Shown one piece after another: positions 17,056 through 26,300 of a stretch of 43,668 bases of DNA. A program made the position numbers and the translations under genes. The stretch covers positions 1 to 43,668 of the IMG/VR virus record IMGVR_UViG_3300045999_010452; one strand, 5' to 3'. The notes beneath the pieces were generated by a model that saw nothing but the letters and a program-made list of their open reading frames with translations, had not been told where the DNA came from and did no database searches. How positions within the stretch are numbered: position 1 is the first letter of the stretch; every line of letters begins with the position of its first letter. Source of the DNA: a virus.

Positions 17056-17749
17056 TAGCTTTAACAGCGCTAACTTTCATATCAATGTCTGGCATTATTT
17101 TATTGATATACTCACGTAAAGCTTTAACGTCTCTAGCTAACATATTATCACAAAACTCTCTAACAAGAGCTATATCTGGGTTACCATTAACAGCTATAAT
17201 AGTGTTTTTTAAACGAGTTGTGATATCATATGATCCTTGAGAGTTAAGTTTTTCTAAACCTTTAATTTCTTTTTCAATTTTACCTTCATCCTCATGAGTT
17301 AGTAACTTGAAAGTAACTGTCATTTTAGAGAATGGTAATTGAAAATTAAACTCATTTTTACCTGGTGTGAATAATGATTCATCAATAACTTTAGGTTCTA
17401 GTGTTGTTAAATCAGCTGTTGCTTTTTCAGACAAACCAGTGTTTGGGTCTGTATAAATAAAATCATAGTCTTTACCATAACCTAAAATACGAGCAGCAAT
17501 TAAAATAGCATTTTTATCACCATTCAATAATTGTTTATAATCAATAGGTGATACAATCATTGATTGTAATAATTTGTCAATTACAGTACCATTTTTAATG
17601 AAATTAGCGTTTGAAAGAATGTCTTCTTCTTTAGCTGTCATATACTTCATTTCAATAACTCCTTTTGACAATGGTGAATTTGGAGGGTAAATTAAACCTT
17701 TTGAAGGTAAATCAATTTGCTCAGTTGGATACTTAAGTTTTTCTTCCAT
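16991..17749 (-). CDS. Tail assembly chaperone (gp26-like / lambda gpG role)
   Basis: A 252-residue protein opening with EQIDLPSKGLIYPPNSPLSKG and MKYMTAKEEDILSN, a segment typical of the myovirus protein encoded before the tape measure gene. The C-terminus GIDLPIGLSFFWPDA is hydrophobic and lies over the slippery T7 run. It should bind and keep tape measure protein soluble during tail assembly. It is preceded by a TATTTATA box and a strong terminator closing the tail tube unit, and followed, in an overlapping +1 frame, by the 110-codon extension. Family placement rests on position and the N-terminal motif; a T4 gp26-type hub protein is the alternative name for the same group. Confidence 0.65.
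   Translation of the reverse strand: MEEKLKYPTEQIDLPSKGLIYPPNSPLSKGVIEMKYMTAKEEDILSNANFIKNGTVIDKLLQSMIVSPIDYKQLLNGDKNAILIAARILGYGKDYDFIYTDPNTGLSEKATADLTTLEPKVIDESLFTPGKNEFNFQLPFSKMTVTFKLLTHEDEGKIEKEIKGLEKLNSQGSYDITTRLKNTIIAVNGNPDIALVREFCDNMLARDVKALREYINKIMPDIDMKVSAVKANGDVLEGIDLPIGLSFFWPDA
17005..17011 (-). other. Candidate slippery site (T7 run) for frameshift
   Basis: The coding strand reads AGC TTT TTT TGG CCT GAC GCC TAG in the chaperone frame, with the stop four codons after the T run. A +1 slip (skip one T) or a -2 slip (read one T pair twice) enters the downstream frame as GGC CTG ACG CCT AGT. Seven identical bases allow tRNA-Phe re-pairing. No convincing pseudoknot was seen by eye, only a 3-bp GGC/GCC stem. 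Confidence 0.5.
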
Positions 17750-17771
17750 AACGTTTTATTAATTTTATATA

Positions 17772-17779
17772 TATAAATA
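17772..17779 (-). promoter_or_regulatory. TATTTATA box upstream of the chaperone gene
   Basis: The coding strand reads GTATATTTATATATA, ending 22 nt before the start codon. It lies immediately downstream of the terminator of the tail tube unit, an arrangement expected of a promoter that restarts transcription. Confidence 0.45.
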
Positions 17780-17781
17780 TA

Positions 17782-17814
17782 CAAAAATAAAAAAAGCTGT
17801 CCAAATGGACAGCT
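17782..17814 (-). terminator. Rho-independent terminator after the tail tube gene
   Basis: On the minus strand AGCTGTCC-ATTT-GGACAGCT forms a perfect 8-bp stem with a 4-nt loop, directly followed by TTTTTTTATTTTT. It lies 22 nt after the tail tube stop codon. This is the clearest terminator in the window. Confidence 0.85.
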
Positions 17815-17836
17815 CTTTATTAAGTTGTAAAATTGA

Positions 17837-18322
17837 TTAGTAATTAAGAATACAATAATCCATAGCGATTGTCATACTGATATTAACATAAGCTTCATTA
17901 GCCCAATCATACTCACCAAAGTTAGCTTCTTTAACATAAGCGCCTTTAACAATCCACTCACCAACTACATCACCTACTGGACCTAAGATATTTAAACGTA
18001 TGTCTTTCTTATAAAAGTCAGAGTAACCATCTCTACCAGTCACTGATTCGTGAGCCAAACGAGCCCATTCCATTACAGCTTGAGCACCAGATGGAACTAC
18101 AGGATCATAAAGTTCTAAAGTCATGTCATTCCATCTAACTTTACCTTTAACTTTACGGTAAACATTAATATGATCTAATACAATTTCACCAGCGTTAAAT
18201 GATGGGGTAGTTGCTTTCTTAATTAAGTAAGAAGGAACACCATCAATAATCATCAAAAAACGATTTTGAACTTTAGGTTCAAACGCTGTGAACATTATTT
18301 CTGTTGGATCTAATACTGCCAT
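17837..18322 (-). CDS. Tail tube protein (T4 gp19-like)
   Basis: A 161-residue protein matching the T4 gp19 family in length (T4 gp19 is 163 aa) and layout. The N-terminal FEPKVQNRFLMIIDGVPSYL enters the beta barrel. KKATTPSFNAGEIVLDHINVYRKVKGKVRW is the conserved tube-tube contact region, followed by TLELYDP and the alpha-helical AVMEWARLAHES. The C-terminus WIVKGAYVKEANFGEYDW is the typical closing strand. It builds the inner tube inside the sheath. It is separated from the sheath gene by one small gene and closed by a strong terminator. A TATTTATA box lies 15 nt upstream of the start. Confidence 0.88.
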   Translation of the reverse strand: MAVLDPTEIMFTAFEPKVQNRFLMIIDGVPSYLIKKATTPSFNAGEIVLDHINVYRKVKGKVRWNDMTLELYDPVVPSGAQAVMEWARLAHESVTGRDGYSDFYKKDIRLNILGPVGDVVGEWIVKGAYVKEANFGEYDWANEAYVNISMTIAMDYCILNY

Positions 18323-18337
18323 TTTCTATTTGTTTAA

Positions 18338-18345
18338 TATAAATA
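18338..18345 (-). promoter_or_regulatory. TATTTATA box upstream of the tail tube gene
   Basis: The coding strand reads TTAATATTTATATTA, ending 15 nt before the tail tube start codon, the shortest spacing in the set. It could give the abundant tube protein its own transcript. Candidate late promoter. Confidence 0.4.
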
Positions 18346-18352
18346 TTAATAA

Positions 18353-18634
18353 TTATGGTTTCTGCACAACTGGCTTTTTATCTTTATCATCAAGATCTGA
18401 TTGCATCTTATTTAAATAAGTCATTACCATTTTATAGTTTTGATTGCTATCAAGACTTGACAGTTGAGAACCTTTTTTCTTTTGCAACCATTTAGCTACA
18501 GCTTCTAATACTCTAGAAAAATCTTTTACATTAGTTACAGCTGAAGCAAGTTTAGTTAATGAAGAAACAACGCCACCAACCGCTTGATCGGCTGAGGCGT
18601 CGTCTTCAAATTCTTGTAATTTTTTATTTTCCAT
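18353..18634 (-). CDS. Small hypothetical protein between sheath and tube genes (93 aa)
   Basis: Unrecognised 93-residue protein with an acidic N-terminus (ENKKLQEFEDDASADQ), a helical middle (VVSSLTKLASAVTNVKDFSRVLEAVAKWLQKKKG) and a Lys/Asp-rich C-terminus. It has no membrane segment. Its place inside the sheath-tube unit, 17 nt after the sheath stop, indicates co-transcription with them and a tail-related role, perhaps in assembly. There is no sequence evidence for a specific function. Confidence 0.6.
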   Translation of the reverse strand: MENKKLQEFEDDASADQAVGGVVSSLTKLASAVTNVKDFSRVLEAVAKWLQKKKGSQLSSLDSNQNYKMVMTYLNKMQSDLDDKDKKPVVQKP

Positions 18635-18651
18635 TATTTAATTATACTTTT

Positions 18652-20805
18652 TTAGCTTCCAAATTCTACACCAGTTGGCAAGATGTTGAAATCTAAGAGG
18701 ATAAATTCAGCTGTTTTAGTTGGCTGTAAATAAATTTGTCCTACTAACTGATTTCTATCAATTACATCTGGAGTGTTATTGGTTTCGTCCATCACAACTC
18801 TAAACGCGTATAAACCTTGACGTTGTTGTACACTTTCAAGATATGGAGTAACTTGAGATAAGAATGAGTTTCTTGTTACAAGTGTATTTTGTTCAAAGAT
18901 CAAATTCTCAGCTACATTACCAATATATCTCTTAAGAGCAATTAACAAACGACGAACATTGATACGATCCAAAGCACTAGCTTTTTTCTGTAATGTTTTC
19001 TGACCAAAAGCAGCTACACCAATATTAGGGAAAGTAGCAATTGGATTAACTTTACCTGCGTATAAACTATCACGATTTGATGGTGATAATTTTCTTTCAG
19101 CTTGAATAACATTACCTAAACCACCTCTATTCAAACCTGCTGGAGCGAACCACTCAGCACTTACATTATCATTGAAAGCATAAACACCTGGCATAACAGT
19201 TGAAGTTGGTACCCAAACTAATTTACCAGTTTCTTGAGATACAACTTGAACCCAAGGCCAATAAGCACCAGCGTAGCTAGTGTCTAAACCAGCAGCTTGG
19301 TTAGTTACAGAAGATATTGTACTACCATATGCTCTTAAATCTGTAATATAGAAACAATCACCTCTTTCTTCAGCTACAGTGATGAAATCACCAACAGTTG
19401 AAGAGTGTAATGATTGAATTAAACCTGGAGTGACTAGTAATTCATAATCATAGTCATCTTTATTATTTAGCAAATCAGAAGCTGTAGCGTAGTTAGCAGC
19501 TACTAAACCTTGAGTTGTTGTTCCAATATTAGTGAATAATGTATTACCAACATAAGGTATATCATTACCAGCAGCCGCACCAAATGCTCCACCTTCTGAA
19601 CCACTACCATTTACTGGGATTGAAGAAGTATATTCATTCTTAGCATTTCCTGCGTTATCAAAATAATTTGGAGTTGAGCTAAGAACTTGTTTTACACGAA
19701 CATACCTACTATTATTTGGATAATCACCACTTGTTCTAATATAGAAATTACCATCAGCATCTTTAATAACTTCATTTGTTTGATTACCAACAACTGCTTC
19801 TACATAGTTAGGTTGATTTGGATCTAATGATACATTAGAATATGTTTCTAAAACAATTTTAGAATTAACATTATCATTACCTTGACGAATCAATAAAGTA
19901 AAAGTACCACTTGATGTATTAGCATTTTGAATTTCCCATCTTACATTAGTATCAGATCCACTAGCTAATGAGTTATCAGATAAAATAGTACCAGAGTTGT
20001 TCATGCCAATGCCTGTTCCTAAAGTTTCTAAAACAAAAGCAGCATTATTAATACTGTCAATACCACCACCTAAAGTAGCTACTGGAGTTTCTGATCCAGT
20101 TGCTTCTCCTGGATATAATCCAGTAAATATTCTTAATCCATTATACAATGTTCCTGGATTAGAAGCTGTAATTTGAAGTGATGTACCAGATGAATTAATT
20201 GTTATTAAATTACTTAATTCTTCTTGAGCTGCTACAAATGTTATTAAAGAACCAGTCCATTGAGCTAATGTATAAGTACCACCAGCATTTGGACTCCAAT
20301 AACCTTCATCTAATTGAGCATTATAAGTGTTATAATTACCCCATCCCTGAGTACTGGTAAGATATATGTAATTATGATTACTATCAACAAGTGTGAATGA
20401 TGTAAATGATCCTGTTTCAGCTGAAGTGAATGAAGATATACTAAAACTAGCTGTTGCTTGTACACCTGCTACACCTGCAATACCACTACTAATTTTACTA
20501 GATGTAGCTGATGTATATGATCCACTAGTAACTCTAGTTACTAAAGCTGTTGAACCACCTTGTTGAAAATAATTTCTAAGAGCTATTGAAGTTAAAAATT
20601 CATAATTAGCTCCACCACTGATGAAAGAACCACCAAATTTATTTTTAAAGTCACTATATGAAGTAACTATAGTTGGTATATTCACCGGACCATTAACAGC
20701 TGGGCCAACAATGGCTAGACCAACAGTAACTGGGTTTTGGGTTATTTGTGATAAGTCATTCTCTCTAGTGAGAACACCTGGGGAGATTAATGTTTCTTGC
20801 GCCAT
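18652..20805 (-). CDS. Contractile tail sheath protein (T4 gp18-like)
   Basis: A 717-residue sheath subunit (T4 gp18 is 659 aa). The N-terminus TLISPGVLTRENDLSQI and the PVTVGLAIVGPAVNGPVNIPT segment are typical of sheath proteins, as is SYSDFKNKFGG. The surface-exposed middle (about residues 85-420) is Ser/Thr/Gly-rich and variable-looking. The conserved C-terminal core contains GLNRGGLGNVIQAERKLSPS, INVRRLLIALKRYIG and the closing FILLDFNILPTGVEF strand, which interlocks neighbouring subunits. It is the first gene of the sheath-tube unit, preceded by a terminator and a GATAAATA-type box. Assignment is secure. Confidence 0.93.
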   Translation of the reverse strand: MAQETLISPGVLTRENDLSQITQNPVTVGLAIVGPAVNGPVNIPTIVTSYSDFKNKFGGSFISGGANYEFLTSIALRNYFQQGGSTALVTRVTSGSYTSATSSKISSGIAGVAGVQATASFSISSFTSAETGSFTSFTLVDSNHNYIYLTSTQGWGNYNTYNAQLDEGYWSPNAGGTYTLAQWTGSLITFVAAQEELSNLITINSSGTSLQITASNPGTLYNGLRIFTGLYPGEATGSETPVATLGGGIDSINNAAFVLETLGTGIGMNNSGTILSDNSLASGSDTNVRWEIQNANTSSGTFTLLIRQGNDNVNSKIVLETYSNVSLDPNQPNYVEAVVGNQTNEVIKDADGNFYIRTSGDYPNNSRYVRVKQVLSSTPNYFDNAGNAKNEYTSSIPVNGSGSEGGAFGAAAGNDIPYVGNTLFTNIGTTTQGLVAANYATASDLLNNKDDYDYELLVTPGLIQSLHSSTVGDFITVAEERGDCFYITDLRAYGSTISSVTNQAAGLDTSYAGAYWPWVQVVSQETGKLVWVPTSTVMPGVYAFNDNVSAEWFAPAGLNRGGLGNVIQAERKLSPSNRDSLYAGKVNPIATFPNIGVAAFGQKTLQKKASALDRINVRRLLIALKRYIGNVAENLIFEQNTLVTRNSFLSQVTPYLESVQQRQGLYAFRVVMDETNNTPDVIDRNQLVGQIYLQPTKTAEFILLDFNILPTGVEFGS

Positions 20806-20828
20806 GTTTTAATTAGATTTTGTCTATT

Positions 20829-20836
20829 GATAAATA
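20829..20836 (-). promoter_or_regulatory. TATTTATC box upstream of the sheath gene
   Basis: The coding strand reads TATATATTTATCAAT, ending 23 nt before the sheath start codon. It sits right after the U tract of the preceding terminator. Candidate late promoter for the sheath-tube unit. Confidence 0.45.
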
Positions 20837-20848
20837 TATAAATTAATT

Positions 20849-20886
20849 TACAAAACAAAGAAGTCCCGACATTAACGCCGAGACTT
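20849..20886 (-). terminator. Rho-independent terminator upstream of the sheath gene
   Basis: The minus-strand transcript forms AAGUCUCGGC-GUUAAU-GUCGGGACUU, ten pairs including two G-U wobbles, followed by CUUUGUUUUGU. It closes the unit of small genes ending at 20914. Confidence 0.75.
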
Positions 20887-20913
20887 TCTTATATATTAAC
20901 TCCTAACACCTAA

Positions 20914-21156
20914 TTATTGTTGATAATCAACTGGTGTGATTTCGCCAGTATCAATATTAATTGATCCTTGACCATATTTGTCAGTTAATTGCTTAGCTAA
21001 ATTATTTTCTTTTTCAGCTAAAATTTTTTGTTCCTCTAATAGACGACTTTTTCTAATAGACAATTCACCAAGAGCCATAACTAAAGTATTATATTCAGCT
21101 CTAAGATTTTTAAGAGACGCTAATTCTTCTTCAGTTAATTTTTTAATTTCACTCAT
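20914..21156 (-). CDS. Small coiled-coil protein (80 aa)
   Basis: An 80-residue protein that is almost entirely one charged helix (LTEEELASLKNLRAEYNTLV ... KSRLLEEQKILAEKENNLAK), with a short C-terminal tail DTGEITPVDYQQ. Leu/Ile spacing fits a coiled coil and suggests an oligomer or scaffolding role. It starts 3 nt after the membrane protein gene and ends just before a terminator, so the two are co-transcribed. Its function is unknown to me. Confidence 0.65.
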   Translation of the reverse strand: MSEIKKLTEEELASLKNLRAEYNTLVMALGELSIRKSRLLEEQKILAEKENNLAKQLTDKYGQGSINIDTGEITPVDYQQ

Positions 21157-21159
21157 ATA

Positions 21160-21405
21160 TTATTTTTTTACAGTTTTCTTAGGAGCAGCTTTTTTTACAG
21201 CCTTTTTTACAGTACTAGCTTTTTTAACTACTTTTTTTTCAGGTGCAGTAATTGGTTCAACTACTTCTGAGGTGGATACTGCTGGATCAGCTGTTGGATT
21301 AATAGGGTCAGATGCCTTTACTTCATCATGAGATGATTTTTTTTTAAGAGAAAAAGCAACAAATGCAGCTATAGCTACAATAAGAACAATGATAATTGGT
21401 AACAT
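21160..21405 (-). CDS. Small membrane protein with Lys/Ala-rich tail (81 aa)
   Basis: Residues 1-20 (MLPIIIVLIVAIAAFVAFSL) form one transmembrane segment or uncleaved signal anchor, followed by KKKSS as a positive-inside stop. The middle is Asp/Pro/Thr-rich (ASDPINPTADPAVSTSEVVE). The C-terminal 30 residues are KK/KA repeats (KKASTVKKAVKKAAPKKTVKK), as in histone H1-like tails. The topology rule predicts the basic tail in the cytoplasm, where it could bind nucleic acid or anionic lipid. It is not a known spanin or holin by sequence, although a holin-like role cannot be excluded. It is preceded by a TATTTATA box. Confidence 0.65.
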   Translation of the reverse strand: MLPIIIVLIVAIAAFVAFSLKKKSSHDEVKASDPINPTADPAVSTSEVVEPITAPEKKVVKKASTVKKAVKKAAPKKTVKK

Positions 21406-21428
21406 AAAAATTATTTTTATTTAATATA

Positions 21429-21436
21429 TATAAATA
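21429..21436 (-). promoter_or_regulatory. TATTTATA box upstream of the membrane protein gene
   Basis: The coding strand reads ACATATATTTATATATATT, ending 23 nt before the start codon, in the 74-nt AT-rich gap after the 115-residue gene. Candidate late promoter. Confidence 0.4.
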
Positions 21437-21479
21437 TATGTAAAAAGTAAAAGATAACCAAAGAAATATTTAATTTATA

Positions 21480-21827
21480 TTACATAGGTGAAGAACCTGT
21501 AGGAATCCAAGGAGCTTGTTGGATTAATACTGGAGGGTTAATTTGATTTTCAATTTGTCGAACTAAACTAGCTGTTATACTATTATAACCTTCATCTCCC
21601 ATAGATGAAGTAACCCAACCATAAACAGTATCAAATGTTAATTCATTAAAAGGAATAAACACTGATTCTGTAGTGTATTGTACTGGTTGGGTACCTATAG
21701 AATTAGCGGTATATGATCCTGTTATAGCTGCTACTTGCCAATGTACTAAAAATACTACATCAGTATGGCCTGAAGATGTTGGATATGATTCTAAAGGATT
21801 AAAATTCCAATTGTAAGTAATTTCCAT
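21480..21827 (-). CDS. Small phage protein of the type seen beside tail fibre genes (115 aa)
   Basis: A 115-residue protein beginning ITYNWNFNPLESYPTSSGHT with DVVFLVHWQVAAITGSYTA, followed by a Gly/Thr-rich stretch and ending IENQINPPVLIQQAPWIP. I recognise the pattern (YxWxF, E-x-YP, D-V-V-F-x-V-HW, QINPP-x-PW) from small uncharacterised proteins of T4-like and cyanobacterial phages. The composition suggests a single beta sandwich. It lies next to adsorption genes, so a virion or fibre-linked role is plausible. The biochemical function is unknown. Confidence 0.65.
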   Translation of the reverse strand: MEITYNWNFNPLESYPTSSGHTDVVFLVHWQVAAITGSYTANSIGTQPVQYTTESVFIPFNELTFDTVYGWVTSSMGDEGYNSITASLVRQIENQINPPVLIQQAPWIPTGSSPM

Positions 21828-21847
21828 TTTTATTTATTTTTATTTAC

Positions 21848-21855
21848 TATAAATA
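21848..21855 (-). promoter_or_regulatory. TATTTATA box upstream of the 115-aa gene
   Basis: The coding strand reads AAAATATTTATAGTA, ending 20 nt before the start codon, in the 34-nt gap after the glycine-rich protein gene. Candidate late promoter. Confidence 0.4.
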
Positions 21856-21861
21856 TTTTAA

Positions 21862-23310
21862 TTAAGAAGGTTCAAAAAACATAAAAAAACTATCAGGATT
21901 TACTGGTTTATACCAGACTAAAACTAATCCTCTTGCTCCAGCTCCACCATCATAAGAAGGACCTGAAGTTCCACTACAAGCTCCTCCACCTCCTCCTCCA
22001 TAATTATCACCACTATTTCCATTTCCAGCTCCATTTTGTACTAAAGATCCATTTCCTCCTAAAAAAATTCCACCAGTTCCAGGTGTTGCTCCTGAAGCAT
22101 CAGTTCCAGCATTTATATTACCAGCACCACCTCCACCTACACCACCTCTACCAGTACCAGCTCTTGATCCTGCACTTCCAGAACCACCACTTATAATAAC
22201 ACTTCCAACACATCCTAAAGTTGAACTTACACCTCCACCACCTAAAGCACCACCAGATCCTGCTCCACCACCTGCGCCTCCTGTTGCTACAACAAATGGA
22301 GTAGCTCCTGTACTATTTAATTTTACTAACGCAGATCCTCCAGTACCTGAATTAGTTGTTGTCGCTGAAGGTGCAGTTATATATAAAACATCTCCTGGGG
22401 ATACTGTTTGTGCTTTTCTAGAGTAATTACCTCCAGCTCCACCACCACCAGCACCTTGTTGTAAAAAACCTGGAGAGGCAAGTCCACCAGCTCCACCCGC
22501 GCCCCAACATTCTATAGTCACTTCAGTCACTCCATCAGGAATAGTAAAAATAGAATCTGTGGATGAAGTAAAAGCAAAATAAACAACATCATCATAATAT
22601 AAAGTGGCTTGTCCTCTAGCACCAGCTCCACCTTCATTTGGACTTGCGCCTGTTGATTCTCCAAATTTAATAGAAGCTCCACCTCCACCTCCACCTGGTG
22701 CTGATCCTGCTATGCCAGCTCCACCATTATCATTAGCTCCATTACCTCCTGCTCCACCACCACCAGCTCCTCCTGATCCACCTATTCCTAAAACACCGGG
22801 TAATCCATTTGCATCATTTCCAGCTGCTCCTCCACCTCCACCACCAACTCCTCTATCTGTAAATTCAGGTATTACAAGTAGAGTACTTCCACTAGCTCCA
22901 TTACCTCCAGATCTTATTAAAGATCCAACACAAAAATCTGTACTTGCTATACCTCCAACTCCTATAACAGTTCCAATTGTATTTGCCGCAACACTCTCTC
23001 CTCCTATACCTCCAACTGCTACTACTCTTGAAATTCCTCCATATGAAGCAATAGTAGCATTTCCTGTGCCTCCTGAAGTAGTGGTGGCTTGTCCTACAAT
23101 AATTGAAGCGGCATTAAATGGTGATACAGAAAAAAAACCTCTAACAAATGTACCTCCACTACCACCTCCAGCCGCAGCTGAATAATTAAGTGTACTATCA
23201 CTTTCAGCAGATCCTCCTGCTCCTCCAGCTCCTATACAATCAACTGTAAGTGAATCTATATAAGGAGGAACATAAAAACTTGTATTTGTAGTATATATAT
23301 CTTTTGGCAT
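21862..23310 (-). CDS. Glycine-rich adhesin-like virion protein with internal duplication
   Basis: A 482-residue protein made of two similar halves. Each begins with a beta segment (YVPPYIDSLTVDCIGAGGAGG; FTIPDGVTEVTIECWGAGGAGG), then glycine-rich loops (GGGGGG, GGAGG), then a closing strand (GGAGARGQATLYYDD; GGAGARGLVLVWY). Such glycine-rich domains occur in phage fibre and adhesin proteins; polyglycine loop bundles also form the receptor-binding tip of T-even gp38 adhesins. It follows the giant fibre by 10 nt, so it may be the distal tip or a second receptor-binding protein. No membrane segment is present. The adhesin role is inferred from composition and location. Confidence 0.65.
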   Translation of the reverse strand: MPKDIYTTNTSFYVPPYIDSLTVDCIGAGGAGGSAESDSTLNYSAAAGGGSGGTFVRGFFSVSPFNAASIIVGQATTTSGGTGNATIASYGGISRVVAVGGIGGESVAANTIGTVIGVGGIASTDFCVGSLIRSGGNGASGSTLLVIPEFTDRGVGGGGGGAAGNDANGLPGVLGIGGSGGAGGGGAGGNGANDNGGAGIAGSAPGGGGGGASIKFGESTGASPNEGGAGARGQATLYYDDVVYFAFTSSTDSIFTIPDGVTEVTIECWGAGGAGGLASPGFLQQGAGGGGAGGNYSRKAQTVSPGDVLYITAPSATTTNSGTGGSALVKLNSTGATPFVVATGGAGGGAGSGGALGGGGVSSTLGCVGSVIISGGSGSAGSRAGTGRGGVGGGGAGNINAGTDASGATPGTGGIFLGGNGSLVQNGAGNGNSGDNYGGGGGGACSGTSGPSYDGGAGARGLVLVWYKPVNPDSFFMFFEPS

Positions 23311-23320
23311 AACTATTATA

Positions 23321-26300
23321 TTATATATTATTTACTTTAGCTATTAAATCCCATTTAGTATCTGTTGAATTATATATGAATCCTAAATATAAAGTTTTAT
23401 TGGCTACAGTTATAGCAGGTAAAAGAACATCTCCTCCTGCTCTATATATTCCATTAAAAGTTAACGATTGTGGTGTACCATTATCTTTTATTCTTATTAT
23501 AAGTCTTTCTCCATTATTAGCAGTTCCTGTAGGAGCCGCGATTGTTAAAGATGTAGCTAAAGCTGTGACATGCCAAGTTCCCGCTGATGATATAACAGGA
23601 GTTAATGTAGTAGTTGTTGTTGTAGCTGTAATCTGTGGTATATATCTGGCTTGAAATCCATTAGCGTTAAGATTAGCGCGTGATACATTAGCCACATAAA
23701 ATCTATGATTATCCGCAGAGTGGTACATTAAAGTACTTGCTTCTATACCTAATCCATAAGACGCAGAGGCATTTGATCCAGTCCATAATAATAGTTGATA
23801 ATCAGAAAAATTAGCAAATCCTCCAGCACTAACATTATTTTTTATGTGAAGATTTGATAATGGACTTGTAGTACCTATACCAACATTAGCACCATCCAAA
23901 GACATTACGTGCTGAGTACCTATAGTTGCAGAAGAGTCTGTTCCCTGTCTCCAAGTATAAAAATCTATTGCATTACCAGAAGCCGCTCCTGAATTATGTC
24001 TTGTTTTTATAGCATGTCTATAAGTTGCCGAGTTATTATACCCTAATGTGATTTGATTACTGCTAAAATTAGCTGCACTGTTACCAGATCTTAATTGTAG
24101 AGATATCTGACCTGCAGTATCTTGAACTCCTTTAATATCTAAATTTGCTGAAGGAGAAGTTGTTCCTATACCAACGCCTGTTGATCTCATAACAGCCGTA
24201 TTTGTGCCATTGCTATAAAAATACATAGCGTCTCCATCATCATATCCTCTTATGTATGTACCATTTGCATATGTATAAGCTCCAAAAAATATAGATCCAC
24301 CATCCGTTAATTGCATATCTCCTGACCCTGATACATAAAGAGATACTCCACCTCCATTTGATAATTCATTATTTATATAAGTAGCGCCTTGTACATGTAA
24401 TGGATAGCTAGGAGTTAGTGTACCAATACCTACTCTATTATTAGTACCATCTAAAAACATTACTATATCAGAATTACTTCCACCAGCTACAAAAAACTGC
24501 ATATTATTACCATTAGCTTGAATATAGCTAGTAGTTGAAGTATTTGTAAGTGCTAAATCTACGTATGATATATTTGATAAAACTCTAAGTCCAGAACCTC
24601 CGCCTTGCGCATCCAATGTAAAACCAGGAGATGTAGTTCCTATACCTACTCTACCATTTGTATTATCATATATAAAACCATTACTTCCTGTTATATTAGA
24701 TGTACTAGTCCAATAAGCAACTTGAGTACTAGCACCAGTTCCAGTGACAGTACCTGCTGATCCACCTGTTGCTGTTAATGTGCCACTACTTAAAGATAAA
24801 CCAGATCCAACTGTTATCGCAGATAAAGTTCCTCCTGAATTAGTTCCTACTATTCTATCTCCTGTTCCTGATAAAGAATTTATCGTTACATTTCTAGATC
24901 CTTGAGATATTGTAAGAGCATCTGTAGCAGTTCCTGAACTGGCATCTCTTATTTTAAATTGTCCGCTAGAATCTCCAAAATATCCAGCAAACCAAATAGC
25001 CGCATCAAATGTTCCATAATAACCAAAATCTATATAAGAATTATATCCACTGCCCCCAGCAGTTAGATCTAAAACTGCATTTGTAGAATTATTTGAATTT
25101 TGACCAATTCTGGCGTTTCCTATTACTTGTAATTTTGCAGTAGGTGATGTAGTACCTATACCAATGTCACCATCACCATTAAGAACTAATCTTGTAGCTG
25201 ATGAAAAATTATCATATATTGCAAGATTACTACTTGCGTTTATACCTATACCATAGGTTATTGATGTTTGAGAACTCGCTTGGAATGTTAAAGCATTATT
25301 ACTCGCGGCTCCTGTATTAATTTGTAATTTACCTGTTGATGGATTTGTAGTTCCTACACCTACATTTCCATCATATCTAATTCTTACAGCTTCAGTTAAA
25401 GCAGATGAAGTTGTTGGAGTTATATCAAACGCTAAACTTGAACCAAATTCTAATCCTGTGTCTCCACTATAATTAATTACACTTCTAACCCTAGCACTTG
25501 TTAACATACCAGCGGTGTATGTTCTATTTTTAAAGACAATACCACCACCGAAACCAGCGTAAGGAAAATTATCATGTTCAGCTGTAATAGTTAAAATATT
25601 ATGAGGTAATGTTCTATCTCCTACTGGTGCTACACTAAATACTTCTAAAGATGTTGATGGACTTGTTGTACCTATACCTACTTTTCCATTAGATGGTTGT
25701 AGTGCTAAAGGTCTTGATGCGCCTCCTTGTAAAGTAAGTCCAACTGTATCTCCCCATGCCATTAAAGTTTGTACTCCTCCGGCTCCATTTGCTGTTATAT
25801 TAAATGCGTTTGCATAATCATAATTAGAATTTATAGTAGCATAATAATTAGTAGCATCTGATACTGTTTGAAGTTTTATACTACTTCCATTACTTGCTAT
25901 TACAAGTTTTGCCGCAGAAGGATCTGTAGTTCCTATACCTATATTACCTGTATCAGTTATTCTAATTCTTTCTGATACTGATGTTGGGGACGTGTTACTT
26001 AGTCCAGTTCCTATTGATATTCCAGCATTATTTCCTCCATTGAATTGGATATATCCCATCCAATATCCATCTACTTTTTGTTGGATTCTATTTCCTGCAG
26101 TATACCAATCTGATCCGTTTCCTATCCTAATTTGACTAATTTCTAAATTATCAACATTAGCATTAGTTGTAGTGAAAGTTTGTAATATTTTTCTATCTCC
26201 TGAAGTAGTACCTAATGATCCTCCTGATATTGTTAAACTATCATTAAAAACTCTATTTCCAGAATTACTTGATTTTATTAATCTCCAACCTGAGATATAA

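Noticed and set aside
22604-23185. A 193-codon Pro/Ala-rich plus-strand frame over the glycine-rich protein
   Set aside because: Complement of Gly-rich codons (GGx gives CCx); no leader, no motif, opposite to all genes.
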